Source: Mycobacterium sp. D16R12 (GTDB taxonomy: Bacteria > Actinomycetota > Actinomycetes > Mycobacteriales > Mycobacteriaceae). From it: a stretch of 64,000 nucleotides of DNA. Shown piece by piece: positions 24,067 through 33,931 of this stretch (the stretch's first letter is position 1; each line of letters starts with the position of its first letter). Where the stretch lies: contig NZ_MAFC01000025.1 of the NCBI RefSeq assembly GCF_002013465.1, forward strand, positions 1 to 64,000, written 5' to 3'. The position numbers were made by a program, and so were the translations under genes. The notes beneath the pieces were generated by a model that saw nothing but the letters and a program-made list of their open reading frames with translations, searched no databases and was not told the DNA's origin.

Positions 24067-25635
24067 GTGGCGGCATCCGGAACCCACCGGTTCCTCCCAC
24101 GGACACGCCCGCACCCGGTGTCCGATCTCGCGGCAATGGTCTCGGCCGAACTGCGCGGACCAAGCGCCGATGCGACCGTCTCGGGAGTCACCCTCAGGGC
24201 CCAGGACGCGCGCTCGGGTGATCTTTTCGCAGCGCTGCCCGGCAGCAGCGCGCACGGCGCGCAGTTCGCATCCGAGGCGGTCGCCGCGGGGGCGACGGCC
24301 GTGCTCACGGACACCGCGGGAGCCCAGCTGCTGGCGGACCAGGCCCTCGACATCGCGGTGTTGGTCCATCCCATCCCGCGCGCTGTACTCGGTCAGCTCG
24401 CCGCGACGGTCTACGGAGATCCGTCGCAGCAGGTGCAGGTAGTCGGTGTCACCGGAACCTCTGGCAAGACCACGACCACCTACCTGGTCGAGGCAGGCCT
24501 ACGGGCAGCGGGCAAACGTGTCGGTCTCATCGGCACCGTCGGGGTGCGGATCGACGGCGAAGATGTTCCCAGCGCCCTGACCACGCCCGAGGCGCCGGCT
24601 CTGCAGGAGCTGCTGGCCGAAATGGTGCAGCGTGGTGTGGACACCGTGGTCATGGAGGTGTCCAGCCACGCGCTGGCTCTCAACCGCGTGGACGGCACTC
24701 GCTTCGCGGTGGGGGCGTTCACGAATCTTTCGCGAGATCACCTCGACTTCCACCCCAACATGGAGGACTACTTCGCCACCAAGGCCAGGCTGTTCCAGCG
24801 GGATTCACCCCAGCGAGCGCGGCATTCGGTCATCTGTGTCGACGATGATGCCGGGCGGGCCATGGCCGAGCTGTCGCGCGCGGCGGGTCCCGACATCGTC
24901 ACGGTGAGCTCGCGGGCCGGTGCCGTCGCGGACTGGACCTGCTCGGATGTGGCGGTCGGCGACGACGGCGGTCAACGGTTTGTCGCGCGAGGTCCCGCGG
25001 GCAGCGCTGAGCTCGGTATCGCGTTACCGGGCCATTACAATGTGGCCAATTGCCTTGTCGCCATTGCAATCATGGAACTACTCGGGGTGTCGGCGGCGGC
25101 CGCCGCACCGGGGATCGCGACTGCCGGGGTGCCGGGCCGCATGGAGTCGGTGGTTGCCGGTCAGCCGTTCCTGGCGCTCGTCGACTATGCCCACAAGCCT
25201 GGAGCGCTGCGCGCGGTCCTGGACAGCCTGCGCAGTCACCGCGAGGGCCGGCTGGCGGTGGTGTTCGGCGCGGGCGGCAACCGCGACCGTGGCAAGCGCG
25301 CCGACATGGGGCAGGTCGCCGCGGAGCTGGCCGATCTGGTGGTGGTCACCGACGACAACCCCCGCGACGAGGATCCGAGCGCGATCCGCGCCGAAATCAT
25401 CTCCGGGATAGCCGCTTCGGATGTCGAGGTGGTCGAGATGGGTGACCGACGGGCCGCCATCGAGTTCGCCGCCGGATGGGCACGACCGGGGGACACCGTC
25501 CTGATCGCGGGCAAGGGGCATGAGAGCGGCCAGCGCGTCGGTGCGGTGTCCGTCCCGTTTGACGACCGGGTGGAGCTGCGTGCCGCACTGGAAGGCCTGG
25601 ATAGCTCGAAAAGACGCGGGAGTCTGAATGATTGA
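24067..25635 (+). CDS. murE: UDP-N-acetylmuramoyl-L-alanyl-D-glutamate--2,6-diaminopimelate ligase
   Basis: Cytoplasmic Mur ligase of 522 residues that adds meso-diaminopimelate to UDP-MurNAc-dipeptide. The ATP loop is GVTGTSGKTTTTYLVEAG. The central domain has TTPEAPALQELLAEM and LSRDHLDFHPNMEDYF. The amino-acid motif DDNPRDEDP is the meso-DAP-specific form of the DNPR(A/D) box. GTG 24067 has CAGGAGG ten bases upstream. The 3' end overlaps murF by eight bases. Confidence 0.96.
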   Translation: MAASGTHRFLPRTRPHPVSDLAAMVSAELRGPSADATVSGVTLRAQDARSGDLFAALPGSSAHGAQFASEAVAAGATAVLTDTAGAQLLADQALDIAVLVHPIPRAVLGQLAATVYGDPSQQVQVVGVTGTSGKTTTTYLVEAGLRAAGKRVGLIGTVGVRIDGEDVPSALTTPEAPALQELLAEMVQRGVDTVVMEVSSHALALNRVDGTRFAVGAFTNLSRDHLDFHPNMEDYFATKARLFQRDSPQRARHSVICVDDDAGRAMAELSRAAGPDIVTVSSRAGAVADWTCSDVAVGDDGGQRFVARGPAGSAELGIALPGHYNVANCLVAIAIMELLGVSAAAAAPGIATAGVPGRMESVVAGQPFLALVDYAHKPGALRAVLDSLRSHREGRLAVVFGAGGNRDRGKRADMGQVAAELADLVVVTDDNPRDEDPSAIRAEIISGIAASDVEVVEMGDRRAAIEFAAGWARPGDTVLIAGKGHESGQRVGAVSVPFDDRVELRAALEGLDSSKRRGSLND

Positions 25636-27112
25636 GATGACTGTCGCCGAGATCGCCGAGATCGTCGGTGGGCGTCTCGACGGAATCAGTGCCGATGAGG
25701 CCAGGAACACGACTGTTACCGGCACCGTCGAATTCGACTCGCGTCAGGTGGGGCCCGGTGGACTGTTCCTGGCCCTGCCGGGTGCCCGGGTCGATGGTCA
25801 CGATCATGCCGAAGGTGCCGTCGCGGCCGGTGCCGTCGCGGTGCTGGCGGCCAGGCCGGTGGGTGTGCCGGCCATTGTGGTGTCGCCGACCGGCGTGGCG
25901 CGCACCGAAGTGTCTGCACTGGAACATGATTCGGACGGATCGGGTGCCGCGGTGCTGGCCGCGACCGCTGCGCTGGCAGCCGAGGTGGCCAGACGGCTCA
26001 CGCGGCGAGGGTTGCGCATCGTCGGCGTCACCGGCTCGTCGGGAAAGACGTCGACAAAGGACCTCATCGCCGCAGTGCTCAACCCGCTCGGTGAGGTGGT
26101 GGCTCCTCCCGGATCTTTCAACAATGAGCTTGGTCACCCCTGGACCGTCCTGCGGGCCAGCGAATCGACCAAGTTCCTGGTGCTGGAGCTCTCGGCCCGC
26201 CGTCCCGGAAACATCGCCGACCTCGCGGCCATCGCGCCGCCATCGATCGGTGTCGTGCTCAACGTCGGCACGGCGCATCTGGGTGAGTTCGGCTCGCGAC
26301 GGGCCATCGCCGATACCAAGGGTGAACTGCCGCAGTCGCTTTCGAGTGATGGTGTGGCAGTGCTGAATGCCGACGACTCTGCGGTGGCCGCGATGGCCGC
26401 CAAGACGCAGGGGCGGGTGGTGCGCACCAGCGTGCACAACACCGCCGATATCTGGGCCACCGATGTGAGCGTCGACGAGCTGGCGCGTGCCCGTTTCACC
26501 CTGCATGCCGGTGACGCGGCCATACCGGTTCAGCTGGCTGTGCACGGTGAGCATCAGGTGGGCAACGCGCTGGCCGCTGCCGCGGTCGCGCTGGAATGCG
26601 GCGCCACACTGGCGCAGGTCGCCGGCGCACTCGCCGAGGCGGGGCCGGTATCGCGGCGCCGGATGGAGGTCAGCACCCGAGATGACGGGGTCACCGTCAT
26701 CAACGACGCTTATAACGCGAACCCGGATTCGATGATGGCCGGGCTGAAGGCCCTGGTCTCCATGGCTCGTCACGGGCGAGAATCCCGCCGCAGCTGGGCT
26801 GTGCTGGGGGAGATGGCCGAGCTGGGGCCCGACGCCATATCCGAGCATGACCGCATCGGACGGGCCGCGGTGCGCTTAGATGTCAGTCGATTGGTAGTCG
26901 TCGGAACCGGGAGGTCGCAGCGGGCAATGCATGCGGGTGCAGTGATGGAGGGGTCGTGGGGGTCCGAGGCGGTGCTGGTGGACGATCCTGCGGCAGCCGC
27001 CACACTGTTGGCCGACGAGCTGGCCGCGGGTGATGTGGTGCTGGTCAAGGCATCGCGGTCGGCCGGGCTCTGGGTCGTAGCCGATGAGCTGCTGAAGGCG
27101 GGTGACGCATGA
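25628..27112 (+). CDS. murF: UDP-N-acetylmuramoyl-tripeptide--D-alanyl-D-alanine ligase
   Basis: Adds D-Ala-D-Ala to complete the UDP-MurNAc-pentapeptide. It has 494 residues with the N-terminal TVAEIAEIVGG domain, ATP loop GVTGSSGKTSTKDL, the FNNELGHPWTVLRA motif, NVGTAHLGEFGS, and the C-terminal DAYNANPDSMMAGL segment typical of MurF. The ATG at 25628 lies inside the end of murE and is the usual coupled start; a second ATG at 25637 is possible. Confidence 0.95.
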   Translation: MIEMTVAEIAEIVGGRLDGISADEARNTTVTGTVEFDSRQVGPGGLFLALPGARVDGHDHAEGAVAAGAVAVLAARPVGVPAIVVSPTGVARTEVSALEHDSDGSGAAVLAATAALAAEVARRLTRRGLRIVGVTGSSGKTSTKDLIAAVLNPLGEVVAPPGSFNNELGHPWTVLRASESTKFLVLELSARRPGNIADLAAIAPPSIGVVLNVGTAHLGEFGSRRAIADTKGELPQSLSSDGVAVLNADDSAVAAMAAKTQGRVVRTSVHNTADIWATDVSVDELARARFTLHAGDAAIPVQLAVHGEHQVGNALAAAAVALECGATLAQVAGALAEAGPVSRRRMEVSTRDDGVTVINDAYNANPDSMMAGLKALVSMARHGRESRRSWAVLGEMAELGPDAISEHDRIGRAAVRLDVSRLVVVGTGRSQRAMHAGAVMEGSWGSEAVLVDDPAAAATLLADELAAGDVVLVKASRSAGLWVVADELLKAGDA

Positions 27113-28188
27113 GGCAGATCATCATCGCGGCCGGAATCGCGATCCTGGTATCGATCATGCTGACCCCGGTCCTCATCCGGGTGTTCTCGCGGCAGGGTTT
27201 CGGCCAGGAGATCCGGGATGACGGCCCGCAGCATCATCAAAAGAAGCGCGGCACCCCGTCGATGGGTGGCGTCGCGATCCTGGCTGGTATGTGGGCCGGG
27301 TACTTCGGATCACACCTGGTCGGCATCGCGTTCGGGTCCGATGGCCCGTCGGCGTCGGGGCTGCTGGTGCTTGCGTTGGGCACCATGCTTGGCGGCGTCG
27401 GTTTCATCGACGACTTCATCAAGATTCGCAAGGCACGCAACCTCGGCCTGAACAAAACCTCCAAGACTGTCGGCCAGATCCTGTCGGCGCTCGTCTTCGG
27501 CGTGCTGGTGTTGCAGTTCCGCAACACCGACGGTTTGACGCCCGGTAGTCCGCAGCTCTCCTACGTGCGCGAGATCGCCACCGTCGCCATGCCCGCGGCG
27601 GTCTTCGTGCTCTTCTGCGTGATCCTGGTGATGTCGTGGTCCAACGCCGTCAACTTCACCGACGGCTTGGACGGGCTGGCCGGCGGATGTATGGCCATGG
27701 TGACCGGCGCGTACGTCATCGTGACCTTCTGGCAGTACCGCAACGCCTGCTCCACACATCCCGGTGTCGCCTGCTACAACGTGCGTGATCCGCTGGACCT
27801 GGCGGTGATTGCCGCGGCGACCGCGGGCGCGTGTATCGGGTTCCTGTGGTGGAACGCCGCGCCCGCCAAGATCTTCATGGGAGACACCGGATCGCTTGCC
27901 CTGGGTGGCATCATCGCGGGCCTGTCGGTGACCACCCGGACAGAGCTGCTCGCGGTGGTGCTGGGCGCGCTGTTCGTCGCCGAGATCGTGTCGGTGGTCC
28001 TGCAGATCGCCGCATTCCGCACCACCGGCCGCAGGGTGTTCCGGATGGCGCCGTTCCATCATCATTTCGAGCTGCTGGGCTGGGCGGAAACGACGGTCAT
28101 CATCCGGTTCTGGCTCTTGACGGCCATCGCCTGTGGGTTGGGGTTGGCGCTGTTCTATGGCGAGTGGCTCGCCACGATCGGTGACTAA
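27109..28188 (+). CDS. mraY: Phospho-N-acetylmuramoyl-pentapeptide transferase MraY (MurX)
   Basis: Integral membrane enzyme forming lipid I from UDP-MurNAc-pentapeptide and decaprenyl phosphate. It has 359 residues and about ten helices. Cytoplasmic loops carry the conserved GTPSMGGVAIL, GFIDDFIK, VNFTDGLDGLAGG, FMGDTGSLALGG and PFHHHFEL motifs. The start overlaps the murF stop (ATGA). Confidence 0.97.
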   Translation: MRQIIIAAGIAILVSIMLTPVLIRVFSRQGFGQEIRDDGPQHHQKKRGTPSMGGVAILAGMWAGYFGSHLVGIAFGSDGPSASGLLVLALGTMLGGVGFIDDFIKIRKARNLGLNKTSKTVGQILSALVFGVLVLQFRNTDGLTPGSPQLSYVREIATVAMPAAVFVLFCVILVMSWSNAVNFTDGLDGLAGGCMAMVTGAYVIVTFWQYRNACSTHPGVACYNVRDPLDLAVIAAATAGACIGFLWWNAAPAKIFMGDTGSLALGGIIAGLSVTTRTELLAVVLGALFVAEIVSVVLQIAAFRTTGRRVFRMAPFHHHFELLGWAETTVIIRFWLLTAIACGLGLALFYGEWLATIGD

Positions 28189-28194
28189 CCGGCC

Positions 28195-29652
28195 ATGACC
28201 GCTTCTGATGTGACGGAACTGGCCAGCGGGACAAGAGTTCTGGTCTGCGGTGCACGTGTCACCGGCGATGCGGTGGTGGCCGCACTGGCCGGATTCGACC
28301 TGCTCATCACCGTCTGTGACGACAATGAGCAGGCTCTGCGGCGTCATCGCGAAGCGGGTCGTGGGGCGCTCACCACCGCCGCGGCGCAGAGTTCCATGGC
28401 CGAGCAGGACCTGGTGATCGTCAGCCCCGGCTTCGGTCCGTCTTCACCTGTCGTGCTCGCCGCTGTTCAGGCCGGGTTGCCCATCTGGGGTGACGTTGAA
28501 TTGGCTTGGCGTCTCGACGCTTCCGGTCGGTACGGACCGCCCAGGCGATGGGTGGTGGTCACCGGAACCAATGGAAAGACCACGACCACGGCGATGGTCC
28601 ACGACATGCTGACGGCGGCGGGACGCACCAGTGCGTTGTGCGGGAACATAGGCGACCCGGTACTCAACGTGCTGGATCGCGACGTCGAATTTCTCACTGT
28701 CGAGCTGTCGAGCTTCCAATTGCATTGGGCGCCGTCGGTGCGCCCGGCAGCAGGTGTGGTGCTCAATGTGGCCGAGGATCACCTCGACTGGCACGGGGGA
28801 ATGGACGCGTACACCCGGGACAAGGCGCGGGCGCTCAATGGTGCGGTCGCGGTCGTCGGATTGGACGACGCGGTGGCCGCCGGGCTGCTCTCGGGCGCGC
28901 CGGCGCCGATCAAGGCGGGATTCCGCACCGGTGAGCCCGCGCCCGGAGAGCTCGGAGTGCGCGATGGCCGGCTGGTGGACCGGGCATTTGGGTCCGATGT
29001 GTCGTTGATCGAGGTGTCGAGGCTCCCGGTGGCGGGTCCGATCGGTGTGCTCAATGCGCTGGCGGCCGCCGCGCTGGCCCGCGCGGTGGGTGTGCCCGCC
29101 GAGGCCGTTGCCCGCGCGTTGGAGGCCTTCCAGGTGGGACGGCACCGGGCTGAGCTGGTCGCGCGACGTCACGGTGTTTCTTACGTGGACGACTCAAAGG
29201 CCACCAACCCGCATGCGGCTGCGGCGTCCATCGCAGCGTATCGGCGCGTTGTTTGGATTGCCGGAGGGTTGCTCAAGGGGGCCGCGGTCGATGATCTGGT
29301 ACGCGGTTGTATCGACCGGCTAGGCGCAGTTGTGCTGATCGGCACGGATCGAGGACTCATTGCTGAGGCTTTGGCGCGACACGCGCCGGATGTACCCGTA
29401 GTTGCGGTTGTGACGCGCGAGGATGCTGGGGTGCAAGAGGCAAATGTGGTCTATGTGACTGATGAGGCGGATGGGGGTGGCGCTGACCTGGGTACCCGAG
29501 TCATGTCCGCGGCCGTCCGGCACGCCAGCACAGTGGCCCAGCCTGGCGACACCGTGCTGCTGGCTCCGGCCGGCGCATCCTTCGACCAATTCAGCGGGTA
29601 CTCCGAGCGTGGCGACAGATTCGCCGCGGCGGTACACGCACTTACCGGTTAG
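28195..29652 (+). CDS. murD: UDP-N-acetylmuramoylalanine--D-glutamate ligase
   Basis: Adds D-glutamate to UDP-MurNAc-L-Ala. It has 485 residues: Rossmann-like N-terminal domain (LVCGARVTGDAVVAAL), ATP loop VTGTNGKTTTTAMV, the NVAEDHLDWHGG segment, HRAELVARRHGVSYVDDSKATNPHA, and a C-terminal GASFDQFSGYSERG. It begins six bases after mraY, one of the few non-overlapping junctions in the run. Confidence 0.96.
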   Translation: MTASDVTELASGTRVLVCGARVTGDAVVAALAGFDLLITVCDDNEQALRRHREAGRGALTTAAAQSSMAEQDLVIVSPGFGPSSPVVLAAVQAGLPIWGDVELAWRLDASGRYGPPRRWVVVTGTNGKTTTTAMVHDMLTAAGRTSALCGNIGDPVLNVLDRDVEFLTVELSSFQLHWAPSVRPAAGVVLNVAEDHLDWHGGMDAYTRDKARALNGAVAVVGLDDAVAAGLLSGAPAPIKAGFRTGEPAPGELGVRDGRLVDRAFGSDVSLIEVSRLPVAGPIGVLNALAAAALARAVGVPAEAVARALEAFQVGRHRAELVARRHGVSYVDDSKATNPHAAAASIAAYRRVVWIAGGLLKGAAVDDLVRGCIDRLGAVVLIGTDRGLIAEALARHAPDVPVVAVVTREDAGVQEANVVYVTDEADGGGADLGTRVMSAAVRHASTVAQPGDTVLLAPAGASFDQFSGYSERGDRFAAAVHALTG

Positions 29653-29663
29653 GTGACAGCGAC

Positions 29664-31223
29664 GTGTCGACCCTGACCGCCCCATTCGCCAGAATTTTCC
29701 GCTCCAACAACGCGACCACGCCGGCCAAGAAGTCCGCCGGCTCGAAGGGCGACGGGTTGGTGGCCCGAACTCGGTTGGGTGCCTGGCTGAACCGGCCCAT
29801 GACCTCGTTTCACCTGATCGTCGCGACGGCCGCGTTGCTCACCACGCTCGGGCTCATCATGGTGCTGTCGGCATCCGGCGTCGAGTCCTACGACCTGGAC
29901 GGATCGGCGTGGGCCGTCTTCGGCAAGCAGGTGCTCTGGGTCTGCGTGGGCCTGGTCGGTTTTTACATCGCGCTGCGCACCCCGATCCGGGTGATGCGCA
30001 AGTACTCCTTCCCGGCATTCGTGTTCACCATCGTCTTGATCACCTTGGTGCTGATACCCGGAATCGGCACATACTCCAACGGTTCTCGTGGCTGGTTCGT
30101 CTACGGCGGCATGTCGATGCAGCCCTCCGAGCTCACCAAGATCGCCTTCGCGATCTGGGGTGCGCATCTGTTGGCGTCGCGTCGCATGGAGAAGGCGTCG
30201 CTGCGCGAGATGCTCGTTCCCCTGGTGCCCGCCGCGCTGATCGCGCTCGTGCTCATCGTCATCCAGCCCGACCTGGGGCAGACGGTCTCCATGAGCATCA
30301 TCTTGTTGGCGCTGCTCTGGTATGCCGGGTTGCCGCTCAAGGTGTTCCTCAGCTCGGTGATCGCCGCCGTGCTGGCGGCGGCCATCCTCGCTGTCTCTGC
30401 CGGGTACCGCTCCGATCGGGTGAAGGCCTGGCTGGATCCTTCGGCAGACCCGCAGGCGACGGGTTATCAGTCGCGCCAGGCCCGATTCGCGCTGGCCCAG
30501 GGCGGTTTCTTCGGCCAGGGCCTGGGGCAGGGGTCGGCCAAGTGGCACTACCTGCCCAACGCCCACAACGACTTCATCTTCGCGATCATCGGCGAGGAGC
30601 TCGGTTTCGTGGGCTGCCTCGGGGTGTTGGCCCTGTTCGGGGTTTTCGCGTACACCGCCATGCGCATCGCCAAGCGCAGTGCCGATCCGTTCCTGCGGAT
30701 GCTGACCGCCACCGCCGGCATGTGGGTGATCGGCCAGTCCTTCATCAACATCGGATACGTGATCGGGCTGCTGCCGGTGACCGGTATCCAGCTCCCGCTC
30801 ATTTCCTCGGGTGGAACAGCGACGGCCACAGCCCTTTTCATGATCGGCCTGATCGCCAACGCGGCGCGACACGAACCTGAGGCCGTTGCTGCCCTGCGTG
30901 CGGGTTCGGGCGACCGGATGAACAGGCTGCTGCGGCTTCCCTCGCCCGAGCCGTATGTGGCGCCGCGGATCGACAGCGCGCGTGATCGGCTTCGTGCCAA
31001 GTCGGGCACGCGGGGCGCCGAGTCGGCCAATCCGCGGCCCGAGCGCACACGGCAGGCAGAGCCCAAACAAGAACCCAAGCGCAAGCCACGTGCACGCACC
31101 GACAGCGAGGCAGGGCATCATAGGCAGGTACAGCAGGTGCGCGGGGCCTCGGGCACGCGTGCGAGCGGCCGGACCCGTGAGCAATCCCGGGCCGGTGGTT
31201 CACGCGCTCGAACCCATCGATAG
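29664..31223 (+). CDS. ftsW: Peptidoglycan glycosyltransferase FtsW
   Basis: SEDS-family polymerase of lipid II at the septum, partner of PbpB. It has 519 residues. A basic cytoplasmic N terminus is followed by ten membrane helices. SEDS motifs include GSRGWFVYGGMSMQPSE, VIQPDLGQT, PNAHNDFIFAIIGEE and LPLISSGGTA. A long basic, Pro/Arg-rich cytoplasmic tail of about 110 residues follows; in mycobacteria this tail contacts FtsZ. GTG 29664 lies 11 bases after murD. Confidence 0.95.
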   Translation: MSTLTAPFARIFRSNNATTPAKKSAGSKGDGLVARTRLGAWLNRPMTSFHLIVATAALLTTLGLIMVLSASGVESYDLDGSAWAVFGKQVLWVCVGLVGFYIALRTPIRVMRKYSFPAFVFTIVLITLVLIPGIGTYSNGSRGWFVYGGMSMQPSELTKIAFAIWGAHLLASRRMEKASLREMLVPLVPAALIALVLIVIQPDLGQTVSMSIILLALLWYAGLPLKVFLSSVIAAVLAAAILAVSAGYRSDRVKAWLDPSADPQATGYQSRQARFALAQGGFFGQGLGQGSAKWHYLPNAHNDFIFAIIGEELGFVGCLGVLALFGVFAYTAMRIAKRSADPFLRMLTATAGMWVIGQSFINIGYVIGLLPVTGIQLPLISSGGTATATALFMIGLIANAARHEPEAVAALRAGSGDRMNRLLRLPSPEPYVAPRIDSARDRLRAKSGTRGAESANPRPERTRQAEPKQEPKRKPRARTDSEAGHHRQVQQVRGASGTRASGRTREQSRAGGSRARTHR

Positions 31224-31268
31224 TTGCGGACATGTGATTGCTGCCAGACCGAAAGGATGCTCTCCGGA

Positions 31269-32462
31269 GTGAGTGATGAGGCGCTTGCGCGAAGAACATC
31301 AGGCGCCGACGAGCTTCGGCCGCTTTCGGTAGTGCTGGCCGGTGGCGGCACCGCGGGTCACGTCGAACCCGCGATGGCCGTCGCCGACGCGCTGCGGGAG
31401 ATCGACCCGTCGGTGCGGATCACCGCACTGGGCACCGAGCGCGGCCTGGAGACGCGGCTGGTGCCCGATCGTGGCTACGACCTGGAACTGATCGTCCCGG
31501 TGCCACTGCCACGTCGACTCACGGGCGACCTGGTGCGCCTGCCGCTGCGGGTGCGCCGGGCGGTGCGGCAGACGCGGGCGGTGTTCGACAATGTCGGGGC
31601 GGACGTCGTGATCGGCTTCGGTGGTTATGTGGCCCTTCCCGCGTATCTGGCGGCTCGTCGCGGACCGTTGCGCCGTTCGGGCGTGCCGGTGGTCATCCAC
31701 GAGGCGAACGCACGTGCCGGCCTTGCCAATCGGGTCGGCGCGCGCCGCGCGCAGCGCGTGTTGTCCGCGGTTTCGGATTCGGGACTGCGCCACGCGGAGA
31801 TTGTCGGCGTTCCGGTTCGCGGATCGATCACGGCACTGGATCGTGCCGCCTTGCGGCAGGAGGCGCGTGCCCACTACGGGTTTGACGACAATGCGCTGGT
31901 GCTGTTGGTGTTCGGCGGTTCCCAGGGGGCGGTGTCCCTGAACAATGCTGTCTCGGCCGCCGCCAATGACCTTGCCTCTGCAGGGGTTTCGGTGCTGCAT
32001 GCGCATGGTCCGAAGAACACGATCGAGCTGCCCGAGCCGAGACCGCAGGACGCCCCGGGCGTCCCCAGGTACGTGGCGCTGCCGTACTTGGACCGGATGG
32101 ATCTGGCCTACGCCGCGGCCGATATCGCGGTGTGCCGGTCCGGTGCGATGACCGTCGCGGAGGTGTCCGCGGTCGGGTTGCCCGCCATCTATGTACCCCT
32201 GCCCATCGGTAACGGCGAACAGCGTCTCAACGCGTTGCCGGTTGTCGAGGCCGGGGGTGGGGTCATCGTCGCCGATCGCGACCTCACTGCGGAGACATTG
32301 GCGCACATGGTGATCGAGATAGCGTCCGATTCCGGCAAACTTGCCGCGATGACATCGGCCGCCGCGTTGTCCGGGCATCCGGACGCCGCGCGGCGGGTGG
32401 CTCAGGTGGCATTGGATGTCGCCCGAGAGCGGCGTTCTCAGCGACGGGGCACCCCGCGATGA
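31269..32462 (+). CDS. murG: Undecaprenyldiphospho-muramoylpentapeptide beta-N-acetylglucosaminyltransferase
   Basis: Makes lipid II by adding GlcNAc to lipid I at the cytoplasmic membrane face. GT28 fold: N-terminal LAGGGTAGHVEPAMAVADAL loop, GFGGYVALPAYLAAR, HEANARAGLANR, and C-terminal FGGSQGAVSLN with the donor-site RSGAMTVAEVSAVGLPAIYVPLP. Start uncertain: the frame opens at 31224, ATG 31257 is almost on top of a GAAAGG, and GTG 31269 (chosen, 397 residues) has that site at better spacing. The 3' end overlaps murC by four bases. Confidence 0.94.
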   Translation: MSDEALARRTSGADELRPLSVVLAGGGTAGHVEPAMAVADALREIDPSVRITALGTERGLETRLVPDRGYDLELIVPVPLPRRLTGDLVRLPLRVRRAVRQTRAVFDNVGADVVIGFGGYVALPAYLAARRGPLRRSGVPVVIHEANARAGLANRVGARRAQRVLSAVSDSGLRHAEIVGVPVRGSITALDRAALRQEARAHYGFDDNALVLLVFGGSQGAVSLNNAVSAAANDLASAGVSVLHAHGPKNTIELPEPRPQDAPGVPRYVALPYLDRMDLAYAAADIAVCRSGAMTVAEVSAVGLPAIYVPLPIGNGEQRLNALPVVEAGGGVIVADRDLTAETLAHMVIEIASDSGKLAAMTSAAALSGHPDAARRVAQVALDVARERRSQRRGTPR

Positions 32463-33931
32463 ACGCCGGCCCACTTCCGGAGCACCTGCACCGTGTGCAC
32501 ATGGTCGGCATCGGCGGCGCCGGAATGTCTGGTATCGCCCGGATTCTGCTGGACAGGGGAGCGCAGGTATCGGGCTCCGACGCCAAGGAGTCCCGCGGCG
32601 TGCTCGCACTGCGTGCCCGCGGCGCCCTCGTCAACATCGGTCACGACGGTGATGCGCTGGACCTGCTGCCGGGCGGTCCGACCGTGGTCGTCACCACCCA
32701 TGCCGCCATTCCTAAGACCAACCCTGAACTGGTGGAAGCGAATCGGCGCGGAATACCGATCCTGCTGCGTCCGGTGGTGCTCGCGGATCTGATGGCCGGA
32801 TACCGCACCCTCATGGTGACCGGAACACACGGCAAGACCAGCACCACCTCGATGCTCATCGTGGCGCTGCAGCATTGCGAATACGACCCCTCGTTCGCGG
32901 TCGGGGGTGAGCTCAACGAGGCCGGTACCAACGCCCACCATGGCAGCGGGGACGTGTTCGTGGCCGAGGCCGACGAAAGCGATGGTTCCCTGCTTCAGTA
33001 TCGGCCCAATCTGATCATCGTCACCAATATCGAGGCCGACCACCTCGATCACTTCGGCAGTGTCGAGGCCTACACCGCGGTGTTCGATGCGTTCACCGAA
33101 ACCCTTGGTCCCGAAGGGATTCTAGTGGTGTGCCTGGATGACCCGGGTTCCGCCGCGTTGGCACGGCGCGCCCATGAGCGCGGCATACGGGTGCGTGGAT
33201 ACGGCAGCGTCGAACAGGCCGAGGCCGGGGGTGTTCCGGTGGCCGGGCGCTTGCGGGATTGGCAGTTCAGGGACACCGGAGCCATCGCCCAGATCCAGTT
33301 GGCGGGCGAGAACACTCCACGCACCATGCGGTTGTCGGTGCCCGGACGGCATATGGCCCTGAACGCGCTGGCCGCCGTGGTGGCGGCGGCCGAGATCGGG
33401 GCCTCCGTCGAGGGCGTGCTCGACGGGTTGGCCGGATTCGAAGGTGTGCGTCGCCGGTTCGAGCTGGTCGGCCAGGTCGAGAGTGTCCGGGTATTCGATG
33501 ACTACGCCCACCATCCGACCGAGGTGCGCACGGTGCTGCAGGCGGTTTCCGGGATTGTCGCGCAACAGGGACACGGCCGTTCCGTTGTCGTCTTTCAACC
33601 ACATTTGTATTCGCGCACAGCCGCTTTCGCGACGGAGTTCGCCGAGGCGCTGAGCATCGCCGATCTGGTGTTCGTGCTTGATGTCTACGGGGCGCGCGAG
33701 GCGCCGCTGCCGGGTGTCAGCGGTGCGCTGATCGCCGAGCAGATCAGCGGAGTGCCGGTGCATTACCTGCGCGACCTGTCGACGGTGGCTGAGCAGGTTG
33801 CCGCGGCCACTGCGCCCGGGGATCTGGTGGTCACGATGGGCGCTGGCGATGTCACGCTGCAGGGCAAGGAGATCGTGCGGGCACTACGCGTGCGAGCCAA
33901 TGACTGGCCGCCGCCGAGGAATGGTCAATGA
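32459..33931 (+). CDS. murC: UDP-N-acetylmuramate--L-alanine ligase
   Basis: First Mur ligase, adding L-alanine to UDP-MurNAc. It has 490 residues: VHMVGIGGAGMSGIARIL at the N terminus, ATP loop VTGTHGKTSTTSML, EADESDGSLLQYRPN, NIEADHLDHFGS, and DDYAHHPTEVRTVL followed by VVFQPHLYSRT in the C-terminal domain. The ATGA start overlaps murG and the 3' end overlaps ftsQ. Confidence 0.96.
   Translation: MNAGPLPEHLHRVHMVGIGGAGMSGIARILLDRGAQVSGSDAKESRGVLALRARGALVNIGHDGDALDLLPGGPTVVVTTHAAIPKTNPELVEANRRGIPILLRPVVLADLMAGYRTLMVTGTHGKTSTTSMLIVALQHCEYDPSFAVGGELNEAGTNAHHGSGDVFVAEADESDGSLLQYRPNLIIVTNIEADHLDHFGSVEAYTAVFDAFTETLGPEGILVVCLDDPGSAALARRAHERGIRVRGYGSVEQAEAGGVPVAGRLRDWQFRDTGAIAQIQLAGENTPRTMRLSVPGRHMALNALAAVVAAAEIGASVEGVLDGLAGFEGVRRRFELVGQVESVRVFDDYAHHPTEVRTVLQAVSGIVAQQGHGRSVVVFQPHLYSRTAAFATEFAEALSIADLVFVLDVYGAREAPLPGVSGALIAEQISGVPVHYLRDLSTVAEQVAAATAPGDLVVTMGAGDVTLQGKEIVRALRVRANDWPPPRNGQ

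Noticed and set aside
25397..26848. 483-codon minus-strand frame opposite murE and murF
   Set aside because: Shadow of two conserved ligases; no similarity or start signal.
29649..31184. 511-codon minus-strand frame opposite ftsW
   Set aside because: Mirror of the GC-rich codon pattern of ftsW. The composition is His/Gln/Arg-rich without motifs.
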